Assembly (NCBI RefSeq): GCF_004349265.1
Contig: NZ_SMFL01000008.1
Span: 62,001-126,000, forward strand
Direction: 5' to 3'
DNA: 64,000 nt
Source: Dyadobacter psychrotolerans
Lineage (GTDB): Bacteria; Bacteroidota; Bacteroidia; Cytophagales; Spirosomataceae
Of the stretch, positions 27,606-35,918 are shown one piece after another. A program made the translations under genes and the position numbers. The notes beneath the pieces were generated by a model. It searched no databases and was not told the origin of the DNA. It saw only the letters and a list, made by a program, of their open reading frames with translations. Each line of letters starts with the position of its first letter. The first letter of the stretch is position 1.

Positions 27606-29246
27606 ATGATAAGAAAAATCAAAATTGTGTGGCTTGCAATGTTTGCATTGTGCGTCACATCCTGTAAGCTTGACCTGCTGGACAATCCCAATGCGGTTAC
27701 CACAAGCAATACAAACGTGAACTTCCTGCTGAACCGTATTCAGCTTAATTATGCGGGCTTTTTCAACAGTACTTCCGATATCGGTATGCGTCTTACGCGT
27801 ATGTTAAACCAGGGATCTGCGCTTTATGAAAATGCTTATTCTCCTTCGGGGGGTGACGGATTGTGGACGAACTCCTATGCCAACATCCTGAACGACGTAA
27901 AAACGTTAATTCCTTTGGCAGAGGCATCCAACCTGCAAATGCACGCGGGGATCGCTCGTTTGACACGTGGTTATGTTTTGGCTACCCTGGTTGATTATTA
28001 TGGAGATGTTCCTTTGTCAGAAGCATTGAATTCTTCCAACTTCAACCCTGGCGTTGATCCTGCAACTTCGGTGTACGCAGCAGCGATGAAAGATATCGAT
28101 GATGCGATAGTAAACTTTGCTGCAACATCCTCGGCAGTTCCGGCAGATTTCTTTTATGCAGGAAATGCCGACAGCTGGACACGTGCGGCAAAAACGATGA
28201 AGCTTAAATTGCTGTTTACGAAAAGACTTTCGGATAACACGGTTGCAGCAGCTATCAATGCGTTGATCACAGAAGATAAACTGATCAAAACAGGGACACA
28301 GAACTTTACTTTTAAGTACGGAACTTCGCTCTCAAACCCTGACAGCCGTCATCCGAAATATGGCGGACAATATTCTCCGACAGGTGGTGGTGATTACCAG
28401 GCTAATTTTTACATGTGGCACCTTTATTCCGGGAAAGGTTTTCCTGACCCGCGTATCCGTTTTTACATGTACCGCCAGACGCTCACAAATACAACTACAA
28501 CCAATGAGCTGAGCTGTATCAACAATCAGAAACCTTCACATTATGCAAGTGACATGGTGTTTTGTGTGCCTACTTCGGTTGGCTACTGGGGACGTGACCA
28601 TTTGAGCAATGAAGGTATTCCACCAGATGGATTGCGTCGTACTGCGTGGGGATTGTACCCGGCCGGCGGATTGTATGATAATGATGCAGGACGGCCTGTT
28701 GCACAGGGAGTTGGTGCAGGCGGCGGTGGGATTTTGCCAATCATGATGTCATCTTTTGTAGACTTTATGCTTGCTGAATCTGCGCTGACAATCAGCACGA
28801 CCGGTGATCCGCGCGTTTTGCTTGAATCAGCTGTTCGTAAATCCATGACGGATGTACGCAATTTCGCTACTTCAACCATTGAAAATGCAACGATTACCTC
28901 CTTTGAAACAAGCAAAGCGATTGTTTGGACTCAGGAAGTAAATCAATATGTAACCAAAGTATTGGCGCTTTACGATGCGGCTGCTACAACGGATGCAAAA
29001 CTTGACGTGATCGCAAGAGAATACTGGCTGGCACTTTATGGTAACGGAGTAGAATCTTACAACATGTATCGCCGGACTGGCAAACCTTCCAAAATGCAGC
29101 CTGCGCTGGAAGTAAGTCCCGGCGGATTTGTGCGCTCACTTTACTATCCTGCGGCTGTTGTAAACAGAAACGGAGCGGTTGTACAAAAGCCAAATGTTAC
29201 GCAACCTGTGTTTTGGGACAAAAATCCTGCAACCCTGACTTTCTAA
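27606..29246 (+). CDS. SusD/RagB-family surface lipoprotein (pair 3)
   Basis: A 546-residue SusD-like_2 lipoprotein. The signal peptide runs to FALCVTSC with KLDLLDNPNAVT directly after the acylated Cys, the standard family beginning. LATLVDYYGDVPLSEALNSSNFNPG (around residues 120-145, quoted as YGDVPLSEAL) is the conserved turn, and ESYNMYRRTGKPSKMQPAL near the C-terminus matches the RRTG hallmark. An AGGGGI-rich turn at about 378 is unusual and may be a flexible loop. The gene starts 18 bases after the SusC stop and is followed 26 bases later by a small lipoprotein gene. Pairing with the transporter upstream is inferred from adjacency. Confidence 0.93.
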   Translation: MIRKIKIVWLAMFALCVTSCKLDLLDNPNAVTTSNTNVNFLLNRIQLNYAGFFNSTSDIGMRLTRMLNQGSALYENAYSPSGGDGLWTNSYANILNDVKTLIPLAEASNLQMHAGIARLTRGYVLATLVDYYGDVPLSEALNSSNFNPGVDPATSVYAAAMKDIDDAIVNFAATSSAVPADFFYAGNADSWTRAAKTMKLKLLFTKRLSDNTVAAAINALITEDKLIKTGTQNFTFKYGTSLSNPDSRHPKYGGQYSPTGGGDYQANFYMWHLYSGKGFPDPRIRFYMYRQTLTNTTTTNELSCINNQKPSHYASDMVFCVPTSVGYWGRDHLSNEGIPPDGLRRTAWGLYPAGGLYDNDAGRPVAQGVGAGGGGILPIMMSSFVDFMLAESALTISTTGDPRVLLESAVRKSMTDVRNFATSTIENATITSFETSKAIVWTQEVNQYVTKVLALYDAAATTDAKLDVIAREYWLALYGNGVESYNMYRRTGKPSKMQPALEVSPGGFVRSLYYPAAVVNRNGAVVQKPNVTQPVFWDKNPATLTF

Positions 29247-29272
29247 CCAGTTACGTTTTAAAAGAATTTTAT

Positions 29273-29839
29273 ATGAAAAAAATAATCATAGCTTTTATGT
29301 TTCTGGCCATGGTGTCATGCGAAACAGAAATAATAGATAAAATCGATGTTTTTGCACTTCAGACCGGAGCCTACATGAGAACCGTTGCTCCCTGGCCGTT
29401 AAACGTTGCCAACGGAATTGTTTTCTCAAAAGCAGGGCTGGCTGCTGCTAATGTCAAAATGACTATTGAAGCAGTAGATCCACAGCAGGGATCCACGCTG
29501 TCGTCCTACGATCTGACAGTTCGTTTTGTAGACAACACACCGGCTAACGGAACCATGTCAAAAGCCTACACAGCTCTTGAATCTCTTCCGGCTTCGAGTT
29601 TTACAAAAGATGCAGCATCCGGTTATCCAAGAAGAGATCTGACTTTTACGGCTTCTAATTTTATGACCAAACTTGGACTTACTGCTGCCGACATCAGTTC
29701 GGGAGATTCGTTCGAAGTGCTGGCTGTGATGAAACTTACCGATGGCAGAAGTTTTACGGATGTCAATTCCGGTGCTGAAATAAAGGGGGGAGCATATTAC
29801 AAATCACCTTTCTTTTACCGTATAGCGATTAATCCATAG
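29273..29839 (+). CDS. Lipoprotein of unknown function, third gene of SusCD pair 3
   Basis: A 188-residue lipoprotein (MKKIIIAFMFLAMVSC with lipobox MVSC, Glu-Thr-Glu following). The start at 29273 leaves it 26 bases after the SusD stop; a longer in-frame start at 29213 would overlap SusD and is rejected. The mature protein is beta-rich and carries VRFVDNTPANG and SFEVLAVMKLTDGRSF, the sort of immunoglobulin-like strand pattern seen in SusE/SusF-type accessory binding lipoproteins; I cannot assign a named family. Position makes it a candidate surface ligand-binding accessory to the SusCD complex. A hairpin terminator follows at 29869. Confidence 0.7.
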   Translation: MKKIIIAFMFLAMVSCETEIIDKIDVFALQTGAYMRTVAPWPLNVANGIVFSKAGLAAANVKMTIEAVDPQQGSTLSSYDLTVRFVDNTPANGTMSKAYTALESLPASSFTKDAASGYPRRDLTFTASNFMTKLGLTAADISSGDSFEVLAVMKLTDGRSFTDVNSGAEIKGGAYYKSPFFYRIAINP

Positions 29840-29868
29840 TTTTTTATTACCTCATACTCGTATTGCTT

Positions 29869-29898
29869 AAACGTCCTGGTTTTACCGGGACGTTTTTT
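29869..29898 (+). terminator. Rho-independent terminator after SusCD pair 3
   Basis: AAACGTCC (29869-29876) pairs with GGACGTTT (29888-29895), with GGT/ACC continuing the stem inward, followed by a run of T residues. It lies 30 bases after the small lipoprotein gene. Confidence 0.8.
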
Positions 29899-29901
29899 GT
29901 T

Positions 29902-31188
29902 TTAATTAAATCTTACCTGCATACCTTTTAATTCTTCATGTGAACTGACAGCCACTGCGGTAAATAAGGCAATCACGGCAAGCACGAAAAGAAGATTGAT
30001 TGCCCAGCGGCTGAGATTAATTCCTCTGTTGGAAAAGGATGGTTCAAATTTGCCGATCAAAAAATAGATAACGACAATATTGACAAAATAAAGATACTGC
30101 TCAATCCGGTAGAGACTCTGAAATGCACCGGTAATCAGTAAACTAAAAAAGGCATACAGAACCAGCAGCGAAAAGAAAAAAGCGGATGTTTGACGAAAGT
30201 TAATTGAAACTTCTGTTTCTTTTTGTTTAAAATAAAAATGATAAATCCAGTAAGCCGCAGCAACCAAAACCGAAACAATTGCTGCCCACTGAATATATGT
30301 TGTAAGTGATAACGTATCGGCAAGCGGGTCAATTCCTGTAAGCATTTCAACAATCCGTTTTGTCTCAAAGGTTTGGTCCCATACGATAAAAGGAATAAGA
30401 AGGATCAAAATAAGAAGCGGGGCAAGAAAGCTGTTGCGATTTGCCGTGGTTTTAGAGTCTTCCCACTTTGAAGTAAAGGTGCCGTAAGCCATACCGGTTC
30501 CTCCAAAAAAACCTATTGAATATTCCATCACATTCCAAAAATTGAAATGTATGCCGGACACACTTCCAAGGACTTGCATAAAATTTCCGAATGCAAAACC
30601 AAAACCGCCTCCCAGTCCTGCAAAAACCGAAACTCTGAGCGCGGCATATTGTTGATGCCGGATCATGTACCAAAACATAGCGACAGCCATTCCAAAACAC
30701 GCTGCCCATGCTTCTGAACGTGGCGGTGTCATGAGCCAGCCCAGTTCTTCAATCAGCAGGTAATAGAAAATTATTGCTGATGCTGTCATTTCGACAATCA
30801 GCCGGTGCCATTTTACGGATTTCAGAGGATTGTCAGCCAGCATTAGGCCAAATAAACCTCCGCCGAGTAATCCAAAAAGTCCGCCGATAACGAAAAGCAT
30901 CAGCAGGCCGTAATATACATTGCCAAAATCTGTCCCGCGTCCATACCCTACCACAACTCCATAACTGATAATTCCCCCGATTCCCCAGCCGGCGGCGGAA
31001 GCTAGTGTAAGCTGAAATACTTTTGCATACCAGTCAGGTCTTTTGGCAAGAAGAATGATGCTTAATGCACCGATACCGCCTGCCCAGGCTGCACCCTGTT
31101 CGTGACCAAACTGTCCGCGAATGGCCCAGGCGGTACCTAGCGACATACCTGCAATAAGCAGTGAATAAAGCAATTGCCTGTTGTTCAT
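29902..31188 (-). CDS. Multi-pass inner membrane protein of unknown function
   Basis: A 428-residue protein with about ten to twelve predicted membrane segments. The first helix carries a striking motif, TAWAIRGQFGHEQGAAWAGG, with charged residues (Arg, Glu, His) inside or beside an otherwise hydrophobic segment. A Gly-rich run (GGLFGLLGGGLFGLMLADN) follows about 90 residues later. I do not recognise a characterised family. Starts at 31206 and 31245 exist in frame; 31188 is chosen because it begins just before the first helix. The gene is convergent with the SusCD operon and divergent from the DegT-family gene, so a shared control region of about 130 bases is possible. A transport role is a guess. 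Confidence 0.75.
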   Translation of the reverse strand: MNNRQLLYSLLIAGMSLGTAWAIRGQFGHEQGAAWAGGIGALSIILLAKRPDWYAKVFQLTLASAAGWGIGGIISYGVVVGYGRGTDFGNVYYGLLMLFVIGGLFGLLGGGLFGLMLADNPLKSVKWHRLIVEMTASAIIFYYLLIEELGWLMTPPRSEAWAACFGMAVAMFWYMIRHQQYAALRVSVFAGLGGGFGFAFGNFMQVLGSVSGIHFNFWNVMEYSIGFFGGTGMAYGTFTSKWEDSKTTANRNSFLAPLLILILLIPFIVWDQTFETKRIVEMLTGIDPLADTLSLTTYIQWAAIVSVLVAAAYWIYHFYFKQKETEVSINFRQTSAFFFSLLVLYAFFSLLITGAFQSLYRIEQYLYFVNIVVIYFLIGKFEPSFSNRGINLSRWAINLLFVLAVIALFTAVAVSSHEELKGMQVRFN

Positions 31189-31320
31189 AGCTGAGGATTT
31201 TGGCATATTACTGTATGAACCTAAAATCAGGCTACGACTTGTCATGTATCAATAGCCTGAAACAAATTATGGCCAGTAATGTATGGAGTGAATATGATTC
31301 AGATTTAAAGAAAACCCTGC

Positions 31321-32535
31321 ATGAAAGAGCATCTGGCAATAAACGGAGGAGACAAAAGCATCACTAAAAACTTTCCCTGGCCGATATACGATGAACAGGA
31401 AGTAGAAGCAGTTGCAGCAATTGTCAGAAGCGGTAAGTGGGGAAATCCGGATTGCGGTGATGCCGTGGAAAAATTTGAATCCGAGTTTGCAGCCTTTTGT
31501 GGAAGTAAATATGCAGTAAGTTGTGTAAACGGTTCGGTTTCCCTCCGTCTTGCGCTGATTTCCTGCGGTGTTAAACCAGGAGATGAAGTTATCGTTCCGC
31601 CATATACATTTATCACCACGGCTTCTTCCGTGATCGAATGTAACTGCGTACCGGTTTTTGTTGATATCGACCCGGAGACTTACAATATGGATCCTAAGGC
31701 TATTGAAGCTGCCATCACGGAACGTACCAGAGTAATAATTCCGGTTCATTTTGGAGGGCTGGCTTGTGACATGGATGCTATCATGGATATAGCGAAACGT
31801 CATGGGTTACGCGTGATCGAAGACGCCGCTCATGGGCACGGAGCAGAGTATAAAGGTAAAAAGCTGGGTTCAATCGCAGACGTGGGCAGTTTTAGCTTCC
31901 AGTCATCCAAAAATCTGACGTCGGGTGAAGGTGGGATTGTGATTACTGATGATGATGATTTGTATGCCATGATGCGATCGCTGCGTAATGTAGGAAGGAT
32001 TGAAGGAGGACAATGGTACGACCACTACAATCCCGGATGTAATTACCGGATCACCCAAATGCAGGCGGTTTTGCTTTCCAGCCAGTTGAAAAGACTGCCG
32101 GAACAAACACAGCGCAGAAATGATAACGGTTTTTATCTCAACACTTTATTGGAAAAAATAGAAGGAATTACCCCTTTGAAAAGAAGTGAGGAGATTACGA
32201 TGCATTGTTATCATATTTATATTTTCAAATACGATGCGTCTAAATTCGGAGGTTTATCAAAAAATCAGTTTGCCGAAATGCTGACAGCGGAAGGCGTTCC
32301 CTGTTTCAAAGGTTATCCGCACCCTTTATACAAACAGCCGCTTTTCCAAAATAAGAACTTCATGTGTTACGCCATTCCGGAAACTGCGGATTATAGCCAG
32401 GTAAACTGTCCGGTTGCCGAGCAGGCATGCAGTACGGATGCGGTCTGGATTTTACAGCATGCTATGTTAGGAGAGCCGGAAGATATGGAAGCCTTTGCGG
32501 GGGCAGTCCGGAAAATTCAGCTGGCTGCTATTTAG
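31321..32535 (+). CDS. DegT/DnrJ/EryC1/StrS-family PLP aminotransferase
   Basis: A 404-residue aminotransferase of the sugar-aminotransferase (DegT/StrS) family, which transfers an amino group to a keto sugar or related polyol using pyridoxal phosphate. The PLP Lys is K197 in SFQSSKNLTSGEGG, EDAAHGHGAEYKGKK precedes it, and YTFITTASSVIECNCVPVFVDID is the conserved early block. The C-terminal VNCPVAEQACSTDAVWILQHAMLG helix also matches. No partner for sugar-nucleotide synthesis lies nearby, so it may work on free inosose-like or amino-sugar substrates, as some stand-alone members do. It is divergent from the membrane protein upstream. Confidence 0.9.
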   Translation: MKEHLAINGGDKSITKNFPWPIYDEQEVEAVAAIVRSGKWGNPDCGDAVEKFESEFAAFCGSKYAVSCVNGSVSLRLALISCGVKPGDEVIVPPYTFITTASSVIECNCVPVFVDIDPETYNMDPKAIEAAITERTRVIIPVHFGGLACDMDAIMDIAKRHGLRVIEDAAHGHGAEYKGKKLGSIADVGSFSFQSSKNLTSGEGGIVITDDDDLYAMMRSLRNVGRIEGGQWYDHYNPGCNYRITQMQAVLLSSQLKRLPEQTQRRNDNGFYLNTLLEKIEGITPLKRSEEITMHCYHIYIFKYDASKFGGLSKNQFAEMLTAEGVPCFKGYPHPLYKQPLFQNKNFMCYAIPETADYSQVNCPVAEQACSTDAVWILQHAMLGEPEDMEAFAGAVRKIQLAAI

Positions 32536-32547
32536 GTGTAATCAATA

Positions 32548-33006
32548 CTACACACCAAACTGCGTCAGATGATGATCCAAATGTTTGTAAAACATTGTGT
32601 TCCATTCGTCCTTATTTAAAACACCGAAGGAGAGAGATTCTTTTCCATCAAAATGGTTTTCGCCCAGGTCTTTGGTTTTAATGATGTAGCTGATCAGCCG
32701 GCTTTTTTCTTTGTCAAAATTCCGGTCGTCTTTAATTACAAATGCGGGTGCCGTCTGGGAGTTTCGCTTGTATGGAGCATCTCCCGTTACCGTTTTTTTT
32801 ATAAACATTTTCAGGATAAACCGCATCAGGAAATTCGGTTTCGGATGTTTGCTTTCATACACCATTTCATAGGTAACACTGCAATGAGCCAGCATCTGCG
32901 CCGAATTCATTTTTCCCCAGTCAGGAAGTGTACCAGGTTTCAAATTGGCGATCCTGCTGATCACTGCTGCTGAAACTTCGTCGGTAAAAATGTTTGGAAA
33001 AGCCAT
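32548..33006 (-). CDS. DUF1569/DinB-superfamily protein
   Basis: A 152-residue protein of the DUF1569 group in the DinB-like four-helix metal-binding superfamily. Typical features are the SAQMLAHCSVTYEMVYESKH segment with a His, RFILKMFIKKTVTGDAPYKRN in the middle and FYKHLDHHLTQFGV at the C-terminus; the scattered His residues are the likely metal ligands. Function is unknown for the group. The start at 33006 (MAFPNIFTDEV) fits the family N-terminus better than the codon at 33054. It is divergent from the GbsR/MarR regulator, and both could be controlled by the palindrome at 33122-33151. Confidence 0.8.
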   Translation of the reverse strand: MAFPNIFTDEVSAAVISRIANLKPGTLPDWGKMNSAQMLAHCSVTYEMVYESKHPKPNFLMRFILKMFIKKTVTGDAPYKRNSQTAPAFVIKDDRNFDKEKSRLISYIIKTKDLGENHFDGKESLSFGVLNKDEWNTMFYKHLDHHLTQFGV

Positions 33007-33121
33007 ATGGAGGGTTGTTTTAGTTTTAATTTTGATGATATTTTTTACTAACATAATAAATTATTCTTATGAAACCTGCTCATAATCAGTAAAGAAAATA
33101 ATATTTATAAATATTTGACAA

Positions 33122-33151
33122 TTAAACTTTCAGTTATTATTGAAAGTTTAA
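33122..33151. promoter_or_regulatory. Palindromic operator over the GbsR/MarR promoter
   Basis: TTAAACTTTCA (33122-33132) and TGAAAGTTTAA (33141-33151) are perfect inverted repeats of 11 bases around an 8-base spacer. The right arm overlaps the TTG (-33) element of the regulator promoter. The size and symmetry suit a dimeric winged-helix repressor. A half-site TGAAAGTT recurs at 33715-33722, just before the next gene. Confidence 0.7.
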
Positions 33152-33168
33152 AAACTTAATTATATTTG
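33140..33168 (+). promoter_or_regulatory. Bacteroidota -33/-7 promoter of the GbsR/MarR gene
   Basis: TTG (33140-33142), an 18-base spacer, then an exact TAnnTTTG element TATATTTG (33161-33168). Transcription would be expected to start about 4-8 bases after the element, which is at or beside the ATG at 33172, so the mRNA may be leaderless. Confidence 0.65.
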
Positions 33169-33171
33169 TAC

Positions 33172-33678
33172 ATGGAATTAACTGAGGCAAAACATAAGTT
33201 TATCGAAGCCTGGGGCAAACTGGGATCTGAATGGGGGATCAACCGCACCATGGCTCAGATACATGCGTTGCTTTTAATTTCACCAAATGCGCTTACAACC
33301 GAAGAAATTATGGAAACGCTTAGTATTTCAAGAGGTAATGCGAATATGACGCTGCGGGATCTGATCGGTTGGGGCCTGATAGAAAAACAACACAGGGCGG
33401 GGGAGCGGAAAGAATACTTTTATGCTGATAAGGATACCTGGAACATTGCCAGGCAGGTTGCGAAGGAAAGAAGAAAAAGGGAATTGGATCCGGTTTTAAA
33501 GGTTTTAGAAGAAATAAGTAAGGTGGAAGGAGATCCGAAAGATCCTGAATTTGCGACTTTTTATAAATCGGTTACCGATATTAATAAACTTGCTAAAAAC
33601 GTTGACAAAACCCTTGATACGATGCTGAAAGCTGAGGAAAGCTGGTTTTGGGGTTCTATTTTTAAAATATTCAAGTAA
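33172..33678 (+). CDS. GbsR/MarR-family transcriptional regulator
   Basis: A 168-residue winged-helix regulator of the GbsR branch of the MarR superfamily. The DNA-binding domain covers about residues 20-95, with LLISPNALTTEEIMETLSISRGNANMTLRDL as the helix-turn-helix (quoted in part as LSISRGNANMTL) and HRAGERKEYFYAD as the wing. A C-terminal helix (about 100-160) would make the dimer. The start is ATG 33172; a codon two triplets upstream is less likely since it lies inside the promoter. An 11-base-arm palindrome covers the promoter, so autoregulation is likely, and the tight operon 58 bases downstream is its probable target. The ligand is unknown. Confidence 0.88.
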   Translation: MELTEAKHKFIEAWGKLGSEWGINRTMAQIHALLLISPNALTTEEIMETLSISRGNANMTLRDLIGWGLIEKQHRAGERKEYFYADKDTWNIARQVAKERRKRELDPVLKVLEEISKVEGDPKDPEFATFYKSVTDINKLAKNVDKTLDTMLKAEESWFWGSIFKIFK

Positions 33679-33735
33679 AGTCTATTTTTTTTGATTAGTA
33701 GTTTCATTAATTACTGAAAGTTCAATATATACTAT

Positions 33736-34554
33736 ATGAAAACGCTGGTTAATCATCAGATACTTTTTGATGCGGAATGTCCTATGTGCAAAATGTACAC
33801 AAAAGCGATCGTAAACGCCGGGATACTGGATCAGGATGGGCGCGCAGCTTACCAGGACATCACTGAGGAAAGCTGTCCCATGCTGGACAGGCAGCGGGCA
33901 GTAAATGAGATTGCACTGGTAAATCAGGAAACGGGTGAGGTTACGTATGGCATACCAAGTCTTTTTAAAGTTATGGCAGTCGCGTTTCCGGGTTTGAAAA
34001 TGCTGTTTACGTTTAAACCGTTTGTCTGGCTGATGGCGAAAGTGTATGCTTTTATTTCCTACAACCGCCGGGTGATCGTTCCTCCACAAACCACCACAGA
34101 TCGTTTTCAGTTGCAGCCAACTTTTAAATTAAGCTATCGTATAGCCTATATCGTTTTGACCTGGTTTGTGATTAGTTGTGTTATTTCCGCCTATGCCAAT
34201 TTACTGGTTGGTGTGCTGCCGGCGGGTAATGCTTACAGGGAGTATGCGATCTGTGGGGGTCAGGTGTTTTTTCAGGGACTGGTCATTTATCTTGTTGACA
34301 AAAATAAAGTATGGAGCTATCTGGGGAATATGATGACTATATCTTTTGCAGGAGCTCTGCTTCTACTTCCAGTCTTACTGATTTCCATATTTTTTACAAT
34401 TAGTCCGGTCTTTTTTGCTGCATGGTTTTTGGCGGTAGCAGGAGCGATGTTTCTGGAACATATTCGCAGAAGCAGACTTTTGGGATTGGGTTGGACTTTA
34501 ACAGCAAGCTGGGTTTTGTATCGGTTAGTTATTCTGTTATTCATCTTCATTTAA
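33736..34554 (+). CDS. DCC (DUF393) thiol-disulfide oxidoreductase-like protein with C-terminal membrane domain
   Basis: A 272-residue protein. The first 110 residues are a DUF393/DCC thioredoxin-like domain with the redox pair C15-x-x-C18 in LFDAECPMCKMY and the downstream GIPSLFKVMAVAFPGL segment. The remaining 150 residues are hydrophobic with about four membrane helices (for example FVISCVISAYANLLVGVLP and GALLLLPVLLISIFF). Most DCC proteins are soluble and only about 120-140 residues long, so the fused membrane part is unusual. It begins a five-gene operon: its TAA shares bases with the ATG of the next gene. A role in redox supply or electron transfer for a membrane-lipid reaction is inferred from the neighbours. 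Confidence 0.83.
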   Translation: MKTLVNHQILFDAECPMCKMYTKAIVNAGILDQDGRAAYQDITEESCPMLDRQRAVNEIALVNQETGEVTYGIPSLFKVMAVAFPGLKMLFTFKPFVWLMAKVYAFISYNRRVIVPPQTTTDRFQLQPTFKLSYRIAYIVLTWFVISCVISAYANLLVGVLPAGNAYREYAICGGQVFFQGLVIYLVDKNKVWSYLGNMMTISFAGALLLLPVLLISIFFTISPVFFAAWFLAVAGAMFLEHIRRSRLLGLGWTLTASWVLYRLVILLFIFI

Positions 34555-35486
34555 TGGTTATGAAATATAAAAAAATAGTACTTGCGGGGGGGAATGGCTA
34601 TCTGGGCCGGGTTTTGGCTGAATATTACAGATATCTCGCTGATGACATAATTATTCTGAGCAGAAGAAAAATGCCTGTTGATGGAAATATTAAGACAATT
34701 GTTTGGGATGGTAGTAGTGAAAGTGATTGGGTGCAACACATTTCTGACGCTGACATGTTGATCAATCTCTGCGGGAAGAATGTTAACTGCCGTTACACCA
34801 AAATTGCACGAGCGGAAATTATTAATTCAAGGACTGTACCCACCGAACTTCTGGGAAAGGTGATTCAGAGAATGACCAATCCTCCAAAACTCTGGATTAA
34901 TATAACCTCTGCCACTATTTACCGTCATGCAGAGGATCGTTTTCAGGATGAAATGAACGGAGATTTAGGCTACGGGTTTTCTGTTGATGTCTGCAAACTT
35001 TGGGAAAAGGCATTTTTTGATGTCGAAACAAAAAACACACGCAAAGTCGCTTTACGCATGGGCATTGTGTTTGGAAGAGCGGATGGTGCGTTTCCAAGAT
35101 TATTGAACCTGGTAAGATTTGGATTAGGAGGAATGCAAGGAGATGGTAAGCAGTATGTCTCCTGGATTCATGAACAGGATGCTGCAAAATGTACGGAATG
35201 GCTGATGAATAATAAAGAGTTGGCAGGTGTCATAAATTGTACTGCTCCCCAGCCTTTGAAAAATGCAGACCTAATGAATTGCATACGTAATGCTTATGGA
35301 GTTAAAATAGGATTATCGTCACCTGCATGGTTATTGGAAACCGGAGCAATGGTTATCGGAACTGAAACAGAATTGATATTAAAAAGCAGGTGGGTCATGC
35401 CGGGACGATTAATGGAAAATGGATACAAATTTCTTTTTCCAAAAGCCGAGCATGCAATAAAGGACATTTTAAGTATTCAGATATGA
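34554..35486 (+). CDS. TIGR01777-family NAD(P)-dependent epimerase/reductase
   Basis: A 310-residue Rossmann-fold protein of the TIGR01777 (YfcH-like) family. VLAGGNGYLGRVLAEYY at the N-terminus binds the nucleotide; INLCGKNVNCRYTK at about 75-88, then INITSATIYRHAEDRFQDE and RMGIVFGRADGAFPRLL follow the family order. The C-terminal part (VINCTAPQPLKNADLMNCI) is the DUF1731 region typical of the group. The reaction is unknown, although family members occur in lipid- and carotenoid-linked clusters. The start ATG at 34554 shares a base with the previous stop; ATG 34560 is an equal alternative. The end overlaps the next gene as ATGA, showing translational coupling. Confidence 0.87.
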   Translation: MVMKYKKIVLAGGNGYLGRVLAEYYRYLADDIIILSRRKMPVDGNIKTIVWDGSSESDWVQHISDADMLINLCGKNVNCRYTKIARAEIINSRTVPTELLGKVIQRMTNPPKLWINITSATIYRHAEDRFQDEMNGDLGYGFSVDVCKLWEKAFFDVETKNTRKVALRMGIVFGRADGAFPRLLNLVRFGLGGMQGDGKQYVSWIHEQDAAKCTEWLMNNKELAGVINCTAPQPLKNADLMNCIRNAYGVKIGLSSPAWLLETGAMVIGTETELILKSRWVMPGRLMENGYKFLFPKAEHAIKDILSIQI

Positions 35487-35911
35487 TAGCGCTGCAACCT
35501 GATATCCAAACCTTCCTTTTCGTCGCAGGAATATCCCAGGTTATTCTTGTAATCGGCAGTCTTGCCATTCCAAAGGTACTCAACTGGGAAAGTGAATTGA
35601 AAAATGTACAGACTTTGATCAGGCAAATGTTCTGGACTTATGCAGCTTACATTCTGGTGATTAATCTCTGTTTCGGATTGCTGTCGGTTTTTGCTTTTAC
35701 TGAATTGACGGATAAGTCTTTGCTCGCAAAGGTGGTGACGGGTTTCATTGCGGTTTACTGGATTTCAAGGGTGCTCATTCAGTTTCTCTACTTTGACAGA
35801 AAAAGTTTTCCTTCCGGTATTTTAAACAGAATTGCCGAAGTATTGTTGGTGACGCTTTTTGTAGCGCTAAGTGCTGTTTACAGCTGGTCATTTTATGTGA
35901 ATTTTATCTGA
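35483..35911 (+). CDS. Small four-helix membrane protein
   Basis: A 142-residue hydrophobic protein with about four membrane helices (FVAGISQVILVIGSLAIPKVL, YILVINLCFGLLSVFAF, VVTGFIAVYWISRVLIQFLYF and VLLVTLFVALSAVYSWSFYV, each only partly quoted here). I do not recognise a family. Its ATG overlaps the TGA of the epimerase gene and it is followed 7 bases later by the acyltransferase-like gene, so it is certainly part of the same operon. A longer in-frame start at 35390 lies within the epimerase gene and is rejected. A subunit or helper of the membrane acyltransferase is the most natural guess. Confidence 0.75.
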   Translation: MIALQPDIQTFLFVAGISQVILVIGSLAIPKVLNWESELKNVQTLIRQMFWTYAAYILVINLCFGLLSVFAFTELTDKSLLAKVVTGFIAVYWISRVLIQFLYFDRKSFPSGILNRIAEVLLVTLFVALSAVYSWSFYVNFI

Positions 35912-35918
35912 TCCGCTC

